From the NCBI GenBank assembly GCA_019054805.1, contig JAHQIY010000030.1, positions 124,001 to 188,000 of the forward strand: a stretch of 64,000 nt of DNA, read 5' to 3'. The position numbers and the translations under genes are program-made. This stretch comes from Brachionus manjavacas. Its lineage: Eukaryota; Rotifera; Eurotatoria; Ploima; Brachionidae. The notes beneath the pieces are model-generated. The model saw only the letters and a program-made list of their open reading frames with translations. It made no database searches and was not told where the DNA came from. Every line of letters begins with the position of its first letter. The stretch's first letter is position 1. Below, piece after piece: positions 35,290 through 46,077 of this stretch.

Positions 35290-36480
35290 CCTGTCAAACA
35301 CGTAAAAAATAATCCAAAAAATGGCATACACATATTACAAAATATCAAAGGGCTCAAATACTGGACATAAATCACTGTTTTTATCACATAAAAAAGGTAC
35401 CAAAAAAAGACTAGAAATGAACAGTTTACTCAAAAATATTTGTGCTAATATTAGGAATGTCGTTTTTATCTGCTTAAAACTAGGCTCTAGTTCTGAAGTT
35501 AATGGAATGTTGTCATTCGTATTAGAAAAACTAATCTGGGCCTGATCGGCAAAGTCATCGTTCGAATTAACAATTTGATCGAACGAAAAGCCTCCCTTAG
35601 AGTTGCGAGTATTTTCCACACTAACCAGCTAAAATGATAAATTTAATTTGGCTATTTTTTCAAGTCCAAGATACCAAAAAAACTGAATCATTTAAAAAAT
35701 TTTTTATGTTAAATAAAAAACATTTTTATAACATTTATTTTAATAAAAAATAAATTTTAGAAAAAAAATTTTTTTTTGACTAAAACCTAGAGTCGTTCTT
35801 GCTGAGCGTACCTTTGCAGGTACAGCTCTTTAATGTACATGTCTCTAAATTACTGGTTTAAAAAAGTTCTGAGTTGTGACAAAAAAAAATTCAGAAAAAA
35901 ATTATTAAACATCGAAATTGGGGCCATGAACCGAGTCATTTTCAGAGGTAATTATTGATTGAATACTTTGTTTTAAAAAAAAAACTGAATTATCTTCAAA
36001 AAAATTTTTTTTACTTTAAAAATAAAAAATTAAAAAGAGTTTTGTAATTAATTTTTTTGAAAAAAAAAATAAAAAATGAAAAAACTAAATAAAAAAAATA
36101 AAATCAGACCAAAATTTGCTAAGAAAATTTTTATTTGTCCAAAAAATCCGAATCCTTCCACTACAGTTTGGAGAAAACCATTGATGAATATTTCTATCGA
36201 TGAACCAAAAAACCGAAAAATATCCAAGTTGGTCAGAAGAAAGGCCTTTAAGAAAATTTCATTTGGTATTTTGTTGATTATAAAAAAAATTACAGTCCAA
36301 ACAGAATAACTTTTACATTCTAGGAGCCAATATCGCAATAAATCTGAAAAAATTTCTTTATATATTTCACATTTACTACTTTTATTTTCCAGAGCCAGAT
36401 AGTTTGAAAATATTCCGTTCAAATAAAAAATAATTCCATATGTAAGTAAAGCAGTTCGACTTATCAGTTTATCCTACAAG
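35290..36480 (-). other. Hydrophobic coding-like stretches on the minus strand, unrecognised
   Basis: Minus frames at 35619-35335 and 36422-36048 are rich in Phe/Leu/Ile and contain candidate membrane segments (for example SVWTVIFFIINKIPNEIFLKAFLL). The first also has a hydrophilic Asn/Ser/Asp-rich part. They could be exons or relics of a membrane protein, or chance frames in AT-rich DNA. No family was recognised, and the plus-strand frames over the same bases look like shadows. Confidence 0.2.
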
Positions 36481-37065
36481 ATACCAAAAAATCATAAAAA
36501 ATAGCAAATGTAATTGTACCAAACCATTATAAAATATTTTTAAACAACTAAAAAAGCAAGATGACCAATGGTAGCATTGTATAATTTTGGTATTGTTTAC
36601 AATTTTTGCACGAGTAACGCCATTCTCAATCCATGTCACCACGCATCTCGATTTTGAAGTTTTAACGATTCTTCCCTTCCGAATTTTTTTAAAAAAAAGT
36701 CAAAACAATAAATCAAAATTAAATTTTTGAAATAAACCATTTGTTCTTTCAAAAATAACTTCAGAACCAGGCCCCATTGAATTATTTTCATTTTTTCGTC
36801 TTTGAAATTTCAAAAGTAAAGTCTAAGCTAGGGTAAGGTAATAGGTTTCAGGTCTTGGCTTTTGAGTTATTTTTAAAACAAATGCTAAATTCTTTTCGAA
36901 AACTTTTTGAAATTTTTAAAAACAAATGTCACATTAATTTTTTATATGTTTGTTTGTTTTATTTTATTATTTGAAAATTAAATTAATAAAAAAAAAAGAA
37001 TGCATACTTTTAAAAAAAAATTTATTGATTTTATTTACAAAAAATTAATTAATTTATATCTAAAA

Positions 37066-37323
37066 TTAAAATTTCACTACAAAAAATAACAAAAGTGTAA
37101 TTAAAAATACTGTGGAAAAAAAAATGGGTTTTTTATTAATTACATTTTTTGCTTCCGCAATAGACTCCTTTCGAAATTCTGCTATAAAGAGGCCAATCGC
37201 ATTGTCACAATATTGAACTGTATCAAAACCACCATGGCTATTGTGATAAACATTACAATAGTACAAATCAGCATAGTTGCCATTTTCTCTTATCATGCAA
37301 AACTTTAAAAAACTTGTCAACAA
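37066..37323 (-). CDS. Peritrophin-A-like chitin-binding (CBM14) domain with C-terminal membrane anchor, partial
   Basis: The minus frame carries FCMIRENGNYADLYYCNVYH..HGGFDTVQYCDNAIGL, matching the CBM14 pattern C..G.YAD...C..Y..C..G......C. The central Cys of the usual pattern reads Ser here (YHNS), so one disulphide would be missing. A hydrophobic tail (FFSTVFLITLLLFFVV) ends the protein and would anchor it in a membrane. No ATG start is evident; this looks like the last exon of a longer gene or a fragment. Chitin-binding proteins of this type act at the cell surface or in cuticle and gut matrices. Confidence 0.45.
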   Translation of the reverse strand: MLTSFLKFCMIRENGNYADLYYCNVYHNSHGGFDTVQYCDNAIGLFIAEFRKESIAEAKNVINKKPIFFSTVFLITLLLFFVVKF

Positions 37324-37379
37324 AAAACTGGGTCGAATAATACTGTGACCAAAAATTCTGTGACCTAAGAAAAGCTCTT

Positions 37380-37953
37380 ATTTAAAAATAATTCAAGTTT
37401 AAAAATTTTGATATAATTTTTGGTTTTATCAATGAAAACTAAAATCATTGGTCAATGATGTTTATTGAATTAAATTTAAAAATAAGCAAATTTTATTATA
37501 TTGATCAATTGGGAGAAAAAATTGAAAATTAGCAAAAATTTTTTGAAAACTGGAAGTAAGTCGAAGTCAGTATTTTATAAAAGATTTATCTTTTTATATT
37601 TTTTAAAAGAAATTTGCTACTAACGTCGAATCACTGTGTTAAAGATATTGGAAACAAGCAAAATGTGACAATTAACTTCAAACTGATCCTAATAATTGTC
37701 TGGTATTTGTGAGCTTCTTTCTAAAATGTCTTGTAGAAGGAAAGCCGATTTTTTTCAAACATTATATATCTCACTCCAATAATTGCGTTCAGAAATGATT
37801 CGAATCTTCAGAAAAAATTCGAAATTTCTTTTCGAAATGTGGTTTGGAAATTGAAACATTTAAAGATATTGTGAAAGCTAATTGCTTTTATAAATTTAAC
37901 AAATCATGTATTGAAAAATATGAATTTAATCTGTCGTGTCCAATTTGTTTTTA
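37380..37953 (+). pseudogene. Decayed copy of the Ulp1-RING gene
   Basis: Colinear with 226-798: NHWSMMFIELN (about 37448), the Asp region now YIDQLGEK, a GTAAGT donor at the same place, the NNC..VFVSFFLKCL Cys region (about 37690) and the RING remnant ending SCPICF. Several stops and frame changes interrupt it, and the RING histidines are replaced (CFYKFNKSC). The 3' flank is also shared with the first copy. Dead duplicate. Confidence 0.75.
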
Positions 37954-38239
37954 ATATAAATGATTTTTCAAACAAATATTTTTAATCAATCTTTAATACA
38001 TAAATCTGTTAAATTAAATTCAAAACTTTATATAAATAATGACTTTGATTTTAACAAGAAAATTTACTCTTTTAACATACGATTATTTGGCTATCCATTG
38101 AGTGTGCTCACTAAGGAAGCTAATTAAAATTTTAATGCATTAATTTTGAACCCAAAGTCACTGAATTAAAATTTAGGCTACAAAATAATTAAATTTTTGA
38201 GCTTTTTTTGAAAATAAAATATTAAAAAAATCTCCTAAT

Positions 38240-39060
38240 GTATTTATTAATGTTCAAGAATTTTACGTACGGTCTCACGCGTACGGCACGAAAATGTCCT
38301 ACCTATAGTGCTATAAAATTCATTTTCCCTCTAATGGCTGTGATATTTATCTACTATTTATAAAGGATTTAGATTATAATTAAATTAAGATATCTTTTGA
38401 CTACTAAGTTCTTTAAATTTTAATTAAATTTTCAATTTTTTAATTATATAAGTAATTTTACGAAACTGATTTTTTTTTTATTCTTAATAAACAAAAATTA
38501 TTTTTGATTAAAAATTTAAAAATTTAAATAAGTTTTTCTCAAAAGTCATTTAAAATAATAAGAGACTTCAAAAGAAAAATATCAGCCATCAGTCTAGAGG
38601 TTAATAAAACGAATTTTATTAGAAAAATATCTAATAATTATACTACCTGAAAAAGCGGTCCATCGGTATCGAAATATGATTTTAATGTCGATTTGTGCTA
38701 AAATTCACAAAACAAAATAGAAAAAAAATATTTTGAATTATTAAATAACATAAAAGATTAAATAAATAAAATATATAATTTTTTTCATAATTTATACAAT
38801 AAAATCTGACATTTTTTTAAGGTTTTTTTACTTAAATTTGACCAAGACTGAAACCAGGTTTTGAATAAAGATAGAAAACCAGTTTAACATCTCTCATTTA
38901 AGTTATGAAATTGCTTTTAATAATCGACTCCATTTCAACTTCTGTTTTATCATTTTGTTTGATGTTAAAGATGCATTGAAAGATATCAAAGCCGACAATA
39001 TTTCTTGAATAAATTGAATTTTCCATTTGAAAGCCTGAAAGTTCAATATTATTGACTTAA
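38240..39060. repeat. Segmental duplication, inverted relative to 20.4-21.6 kb
   Basis: 38265-38345 carries the 'acgtacggtctcacgcgtac' segment, present again at 40310-40372 in the same orientation and at about 21560-21610 inverted. 38340-38580 is the reverse complement of about 21300-21540. Duplicate arrangement and local rearrangement of the same source segment. Confidence 0.7.
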
Positions 39061-39490
39061 TTGATAAATTTAAAAAATTTTAAAAAAATTCTTTTAATTT
39101 ATGTTAAACTTTTTAGTGCAATATTCTTTCATTTCATCAGTGTTCTCAATGTCAAGCTCATTTCCCATCAGCTTTTTGCATTTAAGGAAACAGTTTTCGT
39201 TCCTTATCCTTATCCAAAACGTTACAGTCGGTTTTCTGAATACAAAGATTCACTCTTAATATAATTAAAAATTTACAAAAAGAAAAAGTAATTTTGAATT
39301 AACTTCTAAGTCAAGTCCATGACTTTTAAATTTAAAGACATCTGAAACTGCGTCGTCATATTCCCTTATTTCAAAAGATTCTTTACCATCGTACTCCACC
39401 AAAAAATTAACCAAGCCTTTTTCTTTCGATAAGTTGGCTATTTCTTCGTCACTTTTATCAAATTTTAAACCTTTTTCTAATTGAATCAAA
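39060..39490 (-). pseudogene. Fragment of an unrecognised host-like gene, copy 2
   Basis: Inverted counterpart of 22540-23000. The minus frame 39489-39265 is open for 74 codons (KGLKFDKSDEEIANLSKEKG..EYDGKESFEIREYDDAV). The second piece (about 39230-39105) matches the MSNLDKERIKDCLLKC exon with differences. No known family recognised. Composition is protein-like (acidic, charged), so it likely derives from a real exon. Confidence 0.4.
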
Positions 39491-39929
39491 ATGTAATAAA
39501 ATTAAATTAATGAAAAATAGGATAGCTTTCATTAATTCTTTGAATTTTCGAGCGTTTAATACGCCAACAGCATCATTTTAACTTTCTATGATGTTTTTTC
39601 ATAAGTTTTCTGCGATAAATAGCAATTGATTTAATAAATAAAAAAGATTTAATTTATTAATTATTTATTTGACACACTAATTTAAATTCAAAATAATTAA
39701 AATTTAAAAAAAAAAACAAAAAATTTAAAATTTAACAAAAACAATTAGTAAAAAATACTCAAAACAATCCTTTGTTTTTTTAACCATTCGTGTTTAAAAA
39801 AAAATTGTTTGTTTGCGTCCATTGCATCATACCAATTTTTCCGTTTCGATTTGAAATTAACCTAGGACAGACACCAACCGAGTTAACTTCGAGCACAAGA
39901 CTTCCTCTTATCTACTCTTTAGTAAGTAG

Positions 39930-40375
39930 TCTCACAATAGACCGAGTTATGGTGAAACAAGCGGTAAAAAGAGTTTAAGTTCCATCCGAAAAAAAATAAA
40001 ATAAATAAAGAATTAAAGATTTTTTTCGGCCTGTTTAAAACTCTAAAAATCATATTGTTCTCGAAACGTGCATGATCTCAGTTCGCCTTCCAGATTTGCC
40101 TACTCGATCAACAGTCGGCTGAACTTAAGTTCTCGACTTAGGCGCCTCCTTGGACTCCCGAGTCACATTCATACAATGAGAGATGAGTCGTTAAGTCAAC
40201 CTCAAGGTAATGATCACTTCGGGCGTTAAACCTTTATGTCACGGTCGGAAATCTGACTGGGTGGGCAGCCCTAATGTATTTATTAATGTTCAAGAATTTT
40301 ACGTACGGTCTCACGCGTACGGCACGAAAATGTCCTACCTATAGTGCTATAAAATTCATTTTCCTCTAAGAGAAT
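39930..40375 (-). repeat. GC-richer dispersed repeat, copy 2
   Basis: Inverted counterpart of 21540-21990, with the core 40045-40275 at high identity. Directly followed on the plus side by DNA leading to the BIRC6 fragment, as in copy 1. Confidence 0.7.
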
Positions 40376-40799
40376 GATATCTTTCTAAAAGAATGATAGG
40401 CCCGTTTAAATTGTTTTGTACCTTATTTTTAAGGAAATCTCTTACCTAATGTTTCACAATTATTCTCTGATTCAACGAAATCGAGATGAGGTCTAAAAGT
40501 AAATACTTGATCAAGTTCTTAAAAATATTGGTCACTAAATATGTCAATAAAAATTAATTTTAAAGAAAAATTTGAAAATTATTCTAACTATTAATGAGCA
40601 TTGAAATCCAAGCCACAAGTTTTTTTATTTTTTCAAACAAAATCCAAATCGAAATCAATAATTAAATTTAAACTAATTTAAAAAAAATGATTGTCTAAAT
40701 CTTGTTTAAAAAACAAGAAGAAAAGACAAGATACATTTGAATTGGGCGCTATTATTAAGTATTTAGTTAATAAATTATATAAAAAAAAAAAAAAAAATA

Positions 40800-41530
40800 T
40801 GCAATAAATACCTCTAAAATGCATGCCGCATGCTCTTCGTCCATTTTTTGCTGCATCAGCGTCTTTTCAGCATCCCATTTCTGTATAGTAGAGCCAGTGC
40901 CAAATCCAGTACCTTTGCCCAGTAAAGATTATTCTTTTCCTCGCTGGTCAGTCCCGACGTTTCACTTGAGCTGACCATACAGTACGAAACCAAATTTTGG
41001 AAAAAATGCGGCTCTTTTTGCCGATGCGGATGATGGCTCATGTCGTTCAAAATAGCCAAAATTAATTCCAGAATTTGGTTCTTATGAATAAAATTGGTCA
41101 ATTCGGAACGACTTTCACTGAGTTTGCTTTCGGCAAATAAGTCTTTGAGCGGGCTGAAGGGCATGGCGGACAAGCTGAGTCCGAATTCGTCTTCTTTGCT
41201 GCGACTAGCACCAAGAAGCAGCTTTAGAATCGACTGAGCTTGCTTCTTGTTCTTCATCATTATTATACACATGTTTGAGTGTAAAAATCGGTCACTGCCT
41301 CCACGCTAAAATCGCTGGCTATTGTGTAAATTTGCTGCTCAATGCGCATGTAGTAGCAAATTGATTTGAGTTCGTTGGTGGAGTGCGCTTTGACTTGGTC
41401 TTTTTTGTCGCTTTTCATTTTGTCTAGAAAATCTTTTAGCTCCAGGAAATTGTAGTTTGACGACGACGACAACGATTCTTGATGAGTGTGTTGAATGCAC
41501 TGAGTGTGCTGATGGCTGATCACGTTGGGC
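40800..41530 (-). pseudogene. BIRC6: BIRC6 (BRUCE) fragment, copy 2, longer
   Basis: Minus-strand pieces read SNYNFLELKDFLDKMKSDKK..STNELKSICYYMRIEQQIYT (about 41470-41300), then QAQSILKLLLGASRSKEDEFGLSLSAMPFSPLKDLF..KNQILELILAILND (about 41240-41040) and GLTSEEKNNLYWAK (about 40960-40915), continuing in another frame to the QKMDEEHAACILE exon end. The last part is the characteristic BIRC6 YWAKGTGFGTGST segment; assignment of the upstream parts to the same gene rests on continuity. A one-base loss after YWAK is shared with the copy at 19.9-20.1 kb. BIRC6 is a giant E2/E3 ubiquitin enzyme that restrains apoptosis; this piece is dead. Confidence 0.7.
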
Positions 41531-41554
41531 GACCACCTTTGCCGCTGTCTTCGG

Positions 41555-42090
41555 CACCGACCACTTTGGCCTAGTGCTGAATCTAGTCCGCGAACTGACC
41601 GGTGTCCTAGAGGCGTAAGAGAACCTGCTCGTGTATTTGTACGGCCCCTACATTCGTTAAGCTAGCGGTTTCGGCTTGGTCTGAAAAAAGGCCAGCCCTC
41701 TGACGCCTTGTTTGAACCACACAGGCCGAGTCCTCAAAGTGGAACCATTGGCATACATCAGTCATTTGGAAAAGTACATTGCCAAAATGGTGGACAAACA
41801 ATGGTTCGATTATGAGCGAGATGGCCTCATAGAGATTGCCTCATTATGAGCGAGATGGTTTTTGTCGAATTGTCGCACCAGCTTCCCATTTGATTTAAGT
41901 ACGAGAGCGCCTTTACGGACAATACGGACTTTTGTACTGGATAGGCTCGAATGGACGCCATCAAGACTGGAAAAATCCGTGCAGTCACAACGAGCTGGTG
42001 CGGTTGTCGTACAGCAAGTCGATGAAGCAGATGGCTTCAGGCCAAGCAGAGAATTTTCTGGGGCGAGTGGGGACTAGTTGTCACAAGACC
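41555..42090 (+). pseudogene. HECTD1: HECTD1-like E3 ligase gene fragment
   Basis: Plus-strand pieces in changing frames: HFGLVLNLVRELTGVLEA (about 41565), TGRVLKVEPLAYISHLEKYIAKMVDKQWFDYERD (about 41725-41825) and YGLLYWIGSNGRHQDWKNP (about 41915-41970). They follow the order of HECTD1 ([32 protein letters not shown].., then NGIIYWIGTN..WVNP). Stops and frame changes show it is dead. It is transcribed in the opposite sense to its neighbours on both sides (BIRC6 and dynein fragments), only tens of bases away. It therefore did not come from one genomic neighbourhood in its present order. Confidence 0.6.
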
Positions 42091-42110
42091 GGCTTCGAAT
42101 GAATGCCTTT

Positions 42111-42510
42111 TTAGATTGCTTCTTGATTTTTTTCCAATTTTTTCAAATCAGGAAACAAGAGAGTCTTATTTGCAAAAAGAAGAGAGTCTTCTTTTAGAAA
42201 CTTTGTCAGATTAGTGTCATTCAAAGCTTGTATCAAAATTTGTGACTCTTGATCCTTACTCAGCGATGTACTATCCAATTTATTCTCATAGAAAAATACT
42301 TTTTTCACCTATCCGGCCATAAGAATAATAGCCTTGATAGTTCTCAGTCCAAAATTGTAATGATCTTGTTGAGACAGTTGACGCGAGGCAAAATGATATA
42401 AAGTGACTATTTTAGTGGCCAAAATTACGGCCGATGAAAAGCCCACACTAAACAGGATTAACTGTGCAATGAGTGCAAAATCTGGGACCATCATTGCCAC
42501 TGGTACAAAT
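42111..42510 (-). pseudogene. Dynein heavy chain motor fragment
   Basis: The minus strand reads MMVPDFALIAQLILFSVGFSSAV..KIVTLYHFASRQLSQQDHYNFGLRTIKAIILMAG (about 42500-42309). After an in-frame TAG it continues SQILIQALNDTNLTKFLKEDSLLFANKTLLFPDL (about 42250-42130). This matches the AAA-ring region of axonemal-type dynein heavy chains (VPDYALI..I.L.S.GF, then RLCSEQLSSQ.HYD.GMRA.K..L..AG, then LL.RAL.D.NL.KFL..D..LF..I..DLFP). Only about 130 residues of a protein of over 4000 are present. Axonemal dyneins drive cilia; this fragment cannot function. Confidence 0.75.
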
Positions 42511-42789
42511 GTGATAAATTATTTCCTTCATACTTGCATTCAAGCACCACAGCCCTAAATTAATTTTTTAATTTAATTTGGAAGTTTGAAATTAAATCAT
42601 AGCGAATCATTTTTACTTTCAGTCGGATTGACAGCTGGCAATTCACTTTGTTTGTTGTTAGAAATGAGCCTTGGTGCATTGACAACAATAAAATAAAGAA
42701 TATAAAGAAAAAAAATAATTTCCTTTAATATAAAATAAAGAAATAAAAAAGCAATTTTTAAATTTAAATATACTGGTTCGTCCTCGTCA

Positions 42790-43880
42790 TCCTCAGACGT
42801 GGCGGTAATTTTAGGACCATTGCGCTTTTAATCAAATATTTCTTTTCTCAAACGATTCAAAAAATCTCCTAATAAAAACTGGTGCTCTAACAACTTCTCA
42901 GCGCTGGGTCTTTTTTTTGGTTCTTAGTCAAAGCTACCTTGATAAAATTGTGAAAATTTGAGGACCACTTTTCCTTATTTTTGAGATTGGGCGGCTTGAA
43001 ACCGGATTTGGACATAGAGCTCGCATTGAATGAAGGTTAAAATGGGTGGTTGAAGCTCAGCCAATTCGATCGCGGTTATACCAACCGCCCATATGCCACA
43101 CTGCTGATTATTTCATTTTTTTCTCTCAACAGCAGCAACTTCCGGGGCCATCCAATACGGCGTTCCAATAAATTAATTTCGCTTTGCCAGAGTAGCTGTT
43201 ATTTGTGCCGATACACCGATATCGGCCAGTTCAACATCATCATCATTAGTAAGCAAAATATTGGCTCTTTTTATGTCCCGATGCATTTTGCCCATGTTGT
43301 GTATTGAAGTCCTCTAAGAGTCTCATGGCCCACATAACCTTTCTGGTTTTAGGTAAGAGCACCAGTAACTTGGAACAAAATTTAGGCTAATTTTTTAAAT
43401 CATAAAAATGTCTACTATTGTTAATATGTTGAAGAGAGCCACCACCACAAAATTCCATAGCTATCCAAGTTTTTGTCTCTTCTTTGGAAAAAAATGCTGA
43501 TATTTTTGATCTAATTTAGGCTTACCTCAAATAGGATTCAAAATATGCGATTATATTCGGATGTTTGCAGTCACTAGGCAAGCAAATCTCTTGTTGGACG
43601 ACAGTAAAGTCATCGCCTCTGAAAATAGATTAGAAAAAAGGCTATGGTTATTAGAGTGGGATTCTGGTACCTGGTTCTTGTTCAACAGCTTCGATGGCGG
43701 CAAGTTCAGCTGAGTGAATGTTTCTGGTCTTGTAAACTTCGCCATAAGTGTCACTGCCAACCCGTTGTATCAATTCATCGTCATCTTGCGAGTTCTTTTG
43801 CTGAATCACGCTCTAATCGACCCCTAAGTTGTTGTTCATCGATTATTTCAATATGTTTGACATTTTGGACTGGATTCTGC
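42790..43880 (-). pseudogene. MAP4K: MAP4K (GCK-type STE20 kinase) pseudogene with introns retained
   Basis: The minus strand reads, in order, QDDDELIQRVGSDTYGEVYKTRN (Gly loop), [62 protein letters not shown] (about 43285-43255), [53 protein letters not shown] and [15 protein letters not shown] (about 42920-42880). This is colinear with MAP4K3/5. Short GT..AG introns interrupt it (for example about 43676-43626 and after ESYLR), so the copy is genomic, not processed. The catalytic Lys of AIK is Glu, DFG reads DIG, and stops occur within the C-lobe, so it is dead. Confidence 0.8.
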
Positions 43881-43899
43881 AACTTCTGGTAAAATTCAT

Positions 43900-44108
43900 A
43901 AATATACTGGTTTGAATTTTCTATCACAGTGGGCAGCTTTTTTCAAAATATTTGTTTACAATTTTTTTTTGAAATAAAAAAATATTTTCAAGACACATTT
44001 AAAACATAACAAAAGTTTAAAATTCTATTTTTTAGGTTGCCTAAAAAGTGGTTGAAATGCTTTGTAAAATTTTGAATTTTAGATTATATTTTTTACATTA
44101 AGTGGTGG
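43900..44108 (+). repeat. Dispersed repeat copy at the mosaic/array boundary
   Basis: Second copy of the repeat at 3645-3848, same orientation. It separates the host-gene mosaic (40.8-43.9 kb) from the compound array (44.2 kb onward). Confidence 0.7.
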
Positions 44109-44233
44109 GAGAGAGACTAATTGTAACTTTTTTTATTTATTGATAAAAAAGAAACAATATTATATTGAAAAAAGCTAAAAGTAAAGAAAAGTTTGATTAA
44201 TTTTCTTAAACGATCACAGAGTTTATTCTTTGT

Positions 44234-45060
44234 TTGAGCACAGCACAACCATTCGACATTCAAGAGAAATTACCAAAAATTAAAAATGCAAGTAACAAAG
44301 AAATTCATTCCTTTTACAACAAGTCCCGACAAGAAGGAACAGTGTTTATATGTTTTTTAACAGAATTAAAAGAAAACAATGAATTCATTAATTTTTCCTT
44401 TCGAATGAGACTAATTACAAAAATTTTCAATTAAAGACTGAAGAAATTAATACATTAAGATCAAAAAAGAACATCCAACTTTGGTTTTTAAATATAATTA
44501 GATTCATTTTTACAAAATCTTTCAAAAAAAAATTAAATTAAGCTCTTTTTATAATATAATTATATTATTTTTAATGTTAATGATCTGCGATTGAATTTTA
44601 GTCAGTTTTTTGATTTATTTGAGTCACAGGATGACTAATCAAGACAAGTTTTAATCAAATTGCTAAAAGACGGAAATCATTAATATATTCGCAATATATT
44701 TTTTTTTAAATTCTGAAAATATTAATCAATAATGTCGTACAAAATATAAGTTTGAAATACGTCCTGACTAAAACAAGCCGATTAATTTATCATTTAGCTT
44801 GCAATTTTTAATCTCTAGATCGATATTAGCGTTCTGCTGGAAAACATCAGGTTGCGCCGGCTTTGCAACAGATTTATGAATTAACCACCAAAAACTCGGT
44901 GTTTTTCTTGTGAAAAAGGGCGTCTTGAAGTAGATGTTCAATTCAAAATATCATTTCAATTCGAACAGTTTATCATTAAATATTAAAATAAATCTTTAAA
45001 ATTAGTTTAATAAATTTTAATGTAACAAAGTTTGCATGCTTTGTAAATAAAAAAAATAAA
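44234..45060 (+). repeat. Outer arm of the compound palindrome, left copy
   Basis: Near-identical to the reverse complement of 63235-64000 (right copy runs off the window). It includes a short open frame (44234-44434, TAQPFDIQEKLPKIKN..) with no recognised domain, and AT-rich non-coding DNA. Its outermost part at about 44260 ('attcaagaga') pairs with the last bases of the window. Confidence 0.85.
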
Positions 45061-45790
45061 AATAAAAATTTCTCAATCTTTTAAAAAATTGATTTTAAAA
45101 ATTGAAATTTTTAAACCCATTTTTTTTTAGATTTATTTTTCTAATTTTCATAGTTTTAAAGCACGCACATATTCCAAAATTAATTTTAAATATTTTTTAA
45201 ACAACTATAACAAAAAAATTTTTTACAAATAATTTATACTTATTAGCCAAATAGACAATGAATAAAAAGGGCTAGGGTTAGGGTTTATCAAAATCGCTTC
45301 GTAAATACCTTGAATTCAATGATGGTTATGTTGATAAAAACCTTACGCCAAGACAGAGAGTAGTGGATCGGAAGGTTCGTCAAGAACGCGATCGCAAAAA
45401 AAGTGAATTACTGGAGTCAAGCACTTTGAATGGCCGTTCACTAATGTTTAAAACATGCGAGGACGGAAAAAAATAAATTTTGGGGAATAAGAAATGGTGA
45501 ATTAAAGCTGGTCAAACATTGACCAGTTACAGCAACAAGAAAAACTGAAATATAACAAGAGAGATCATCGGCTCATTAGATCTCAAATATTCAGTTGATC
45601 AAAATAAAGAACCAGTCAACAAAGCTTTGATAAACTCAGCCGATTTGAAATCGTCCCAGAACGACCGAAGCTACAGTCAACCAGAACTTGGCTTCAACAG
45701 CGAACGACCGAAGCTGCAATAAAAAAGTCTATCACCGACATAGCTGTCTCTAGCCGTACGAGAACGACCGAAACAGCAGTCAACAAGTCT
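45060..45790 (+). repeat. Array module B, plus copy: telomere-like motif plus ORF1-like remnant
   Basis: Repeated, inverted, at 54545-55490, 59445-60360 and 62335-63290. It contains AT-rich leader, the telomere-like 18-mer and a coding-like piece. The coding piece (45290-45475, LRKYLEFNDGYVDKNLTPRQRVVDRKVRQERDR) resembles the C-terminal part of LINE ORF1/FP25-type proteins (VN.nLTP.qR....k.R.eRd.l). That assignment is tentative. Downstream the module passes into the 21-residue-repeat gene. Confidence 0.6.
45269..45285 (+). repeat. Interstitial telomere-like motif
   Basis: gggctagggttagggttt: two TTAGGG-type units plus a variant. The same string occurs inverted at 55192-55209, 60059-60076 and 62981-62998, at the same place in module B. 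Too short to be a telomere, but conserved in all four copies. Confidence 0.7.
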
Positions 45791-45807
45791 ATGACTGATA
45801 ACCCTGA

Positions 45808-46077
45808 GTGACTGAAGCTACATTCAACCAGAACCTGTCATCATTTAGAGACTCAAGACGGACCCGTGCGGCTGAGACTGTGATCGAACAAGACTTGGGT
45901 AAAAGTTTTGATCAAAACAGCCAGGGTACAACCAAAGTAACATTTAACAGGGCTTTAACAAACTTAACTGACTCGAGTCAATCCGGAGCAACTAATGAAA
46001 CAGTCAATATTGCTTCGACCATTATAGTTGACTCAAGTTATCCCGGAGGAACCAAAGCAACATGCAACATCTTTTGA
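45808..46077 (+). CDS. Fragment of a protein made of about 21-residue Ser/Thr/Asn-rich repeats, copy 1
   Basis: About 89 codons with four degenerate repeats of the form D-S-S-x-x-G-[AT]-T-x-x-T-[VF]-N-x-x-[LS], for example LTDSSQSGATNETVNIAST and VDSSYPGGTKATCNIF. Composition and repeat pattern resemble extracellular mucin-like or adhesin-like proteins, but no signal peptide is present here. The upstream 200 bases contain further decayed units in shifting frames. It has two close relatives in the window (47710-48012 and, inverted, 59139-59441). This copy lacks the segment with the TNSADSSGP unit, by a deletion relative to the others. Confidence 0.4.
   Translation: MTEATFNQNLSSFRDSRRTRAAETVIEQDLGKSFDQNSQGTTKVTFNRALTNLTDSSQSGATNETVNIASTIIVDSSYPGGTKATCNIF

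Noticed and set aside
35290-36480. ABC-transporter-like membrane protein on the minus strand
   Set aside because: Hydrophobic segments exist but no transporter motif could be matched; kept only as an unrecognised stretch.
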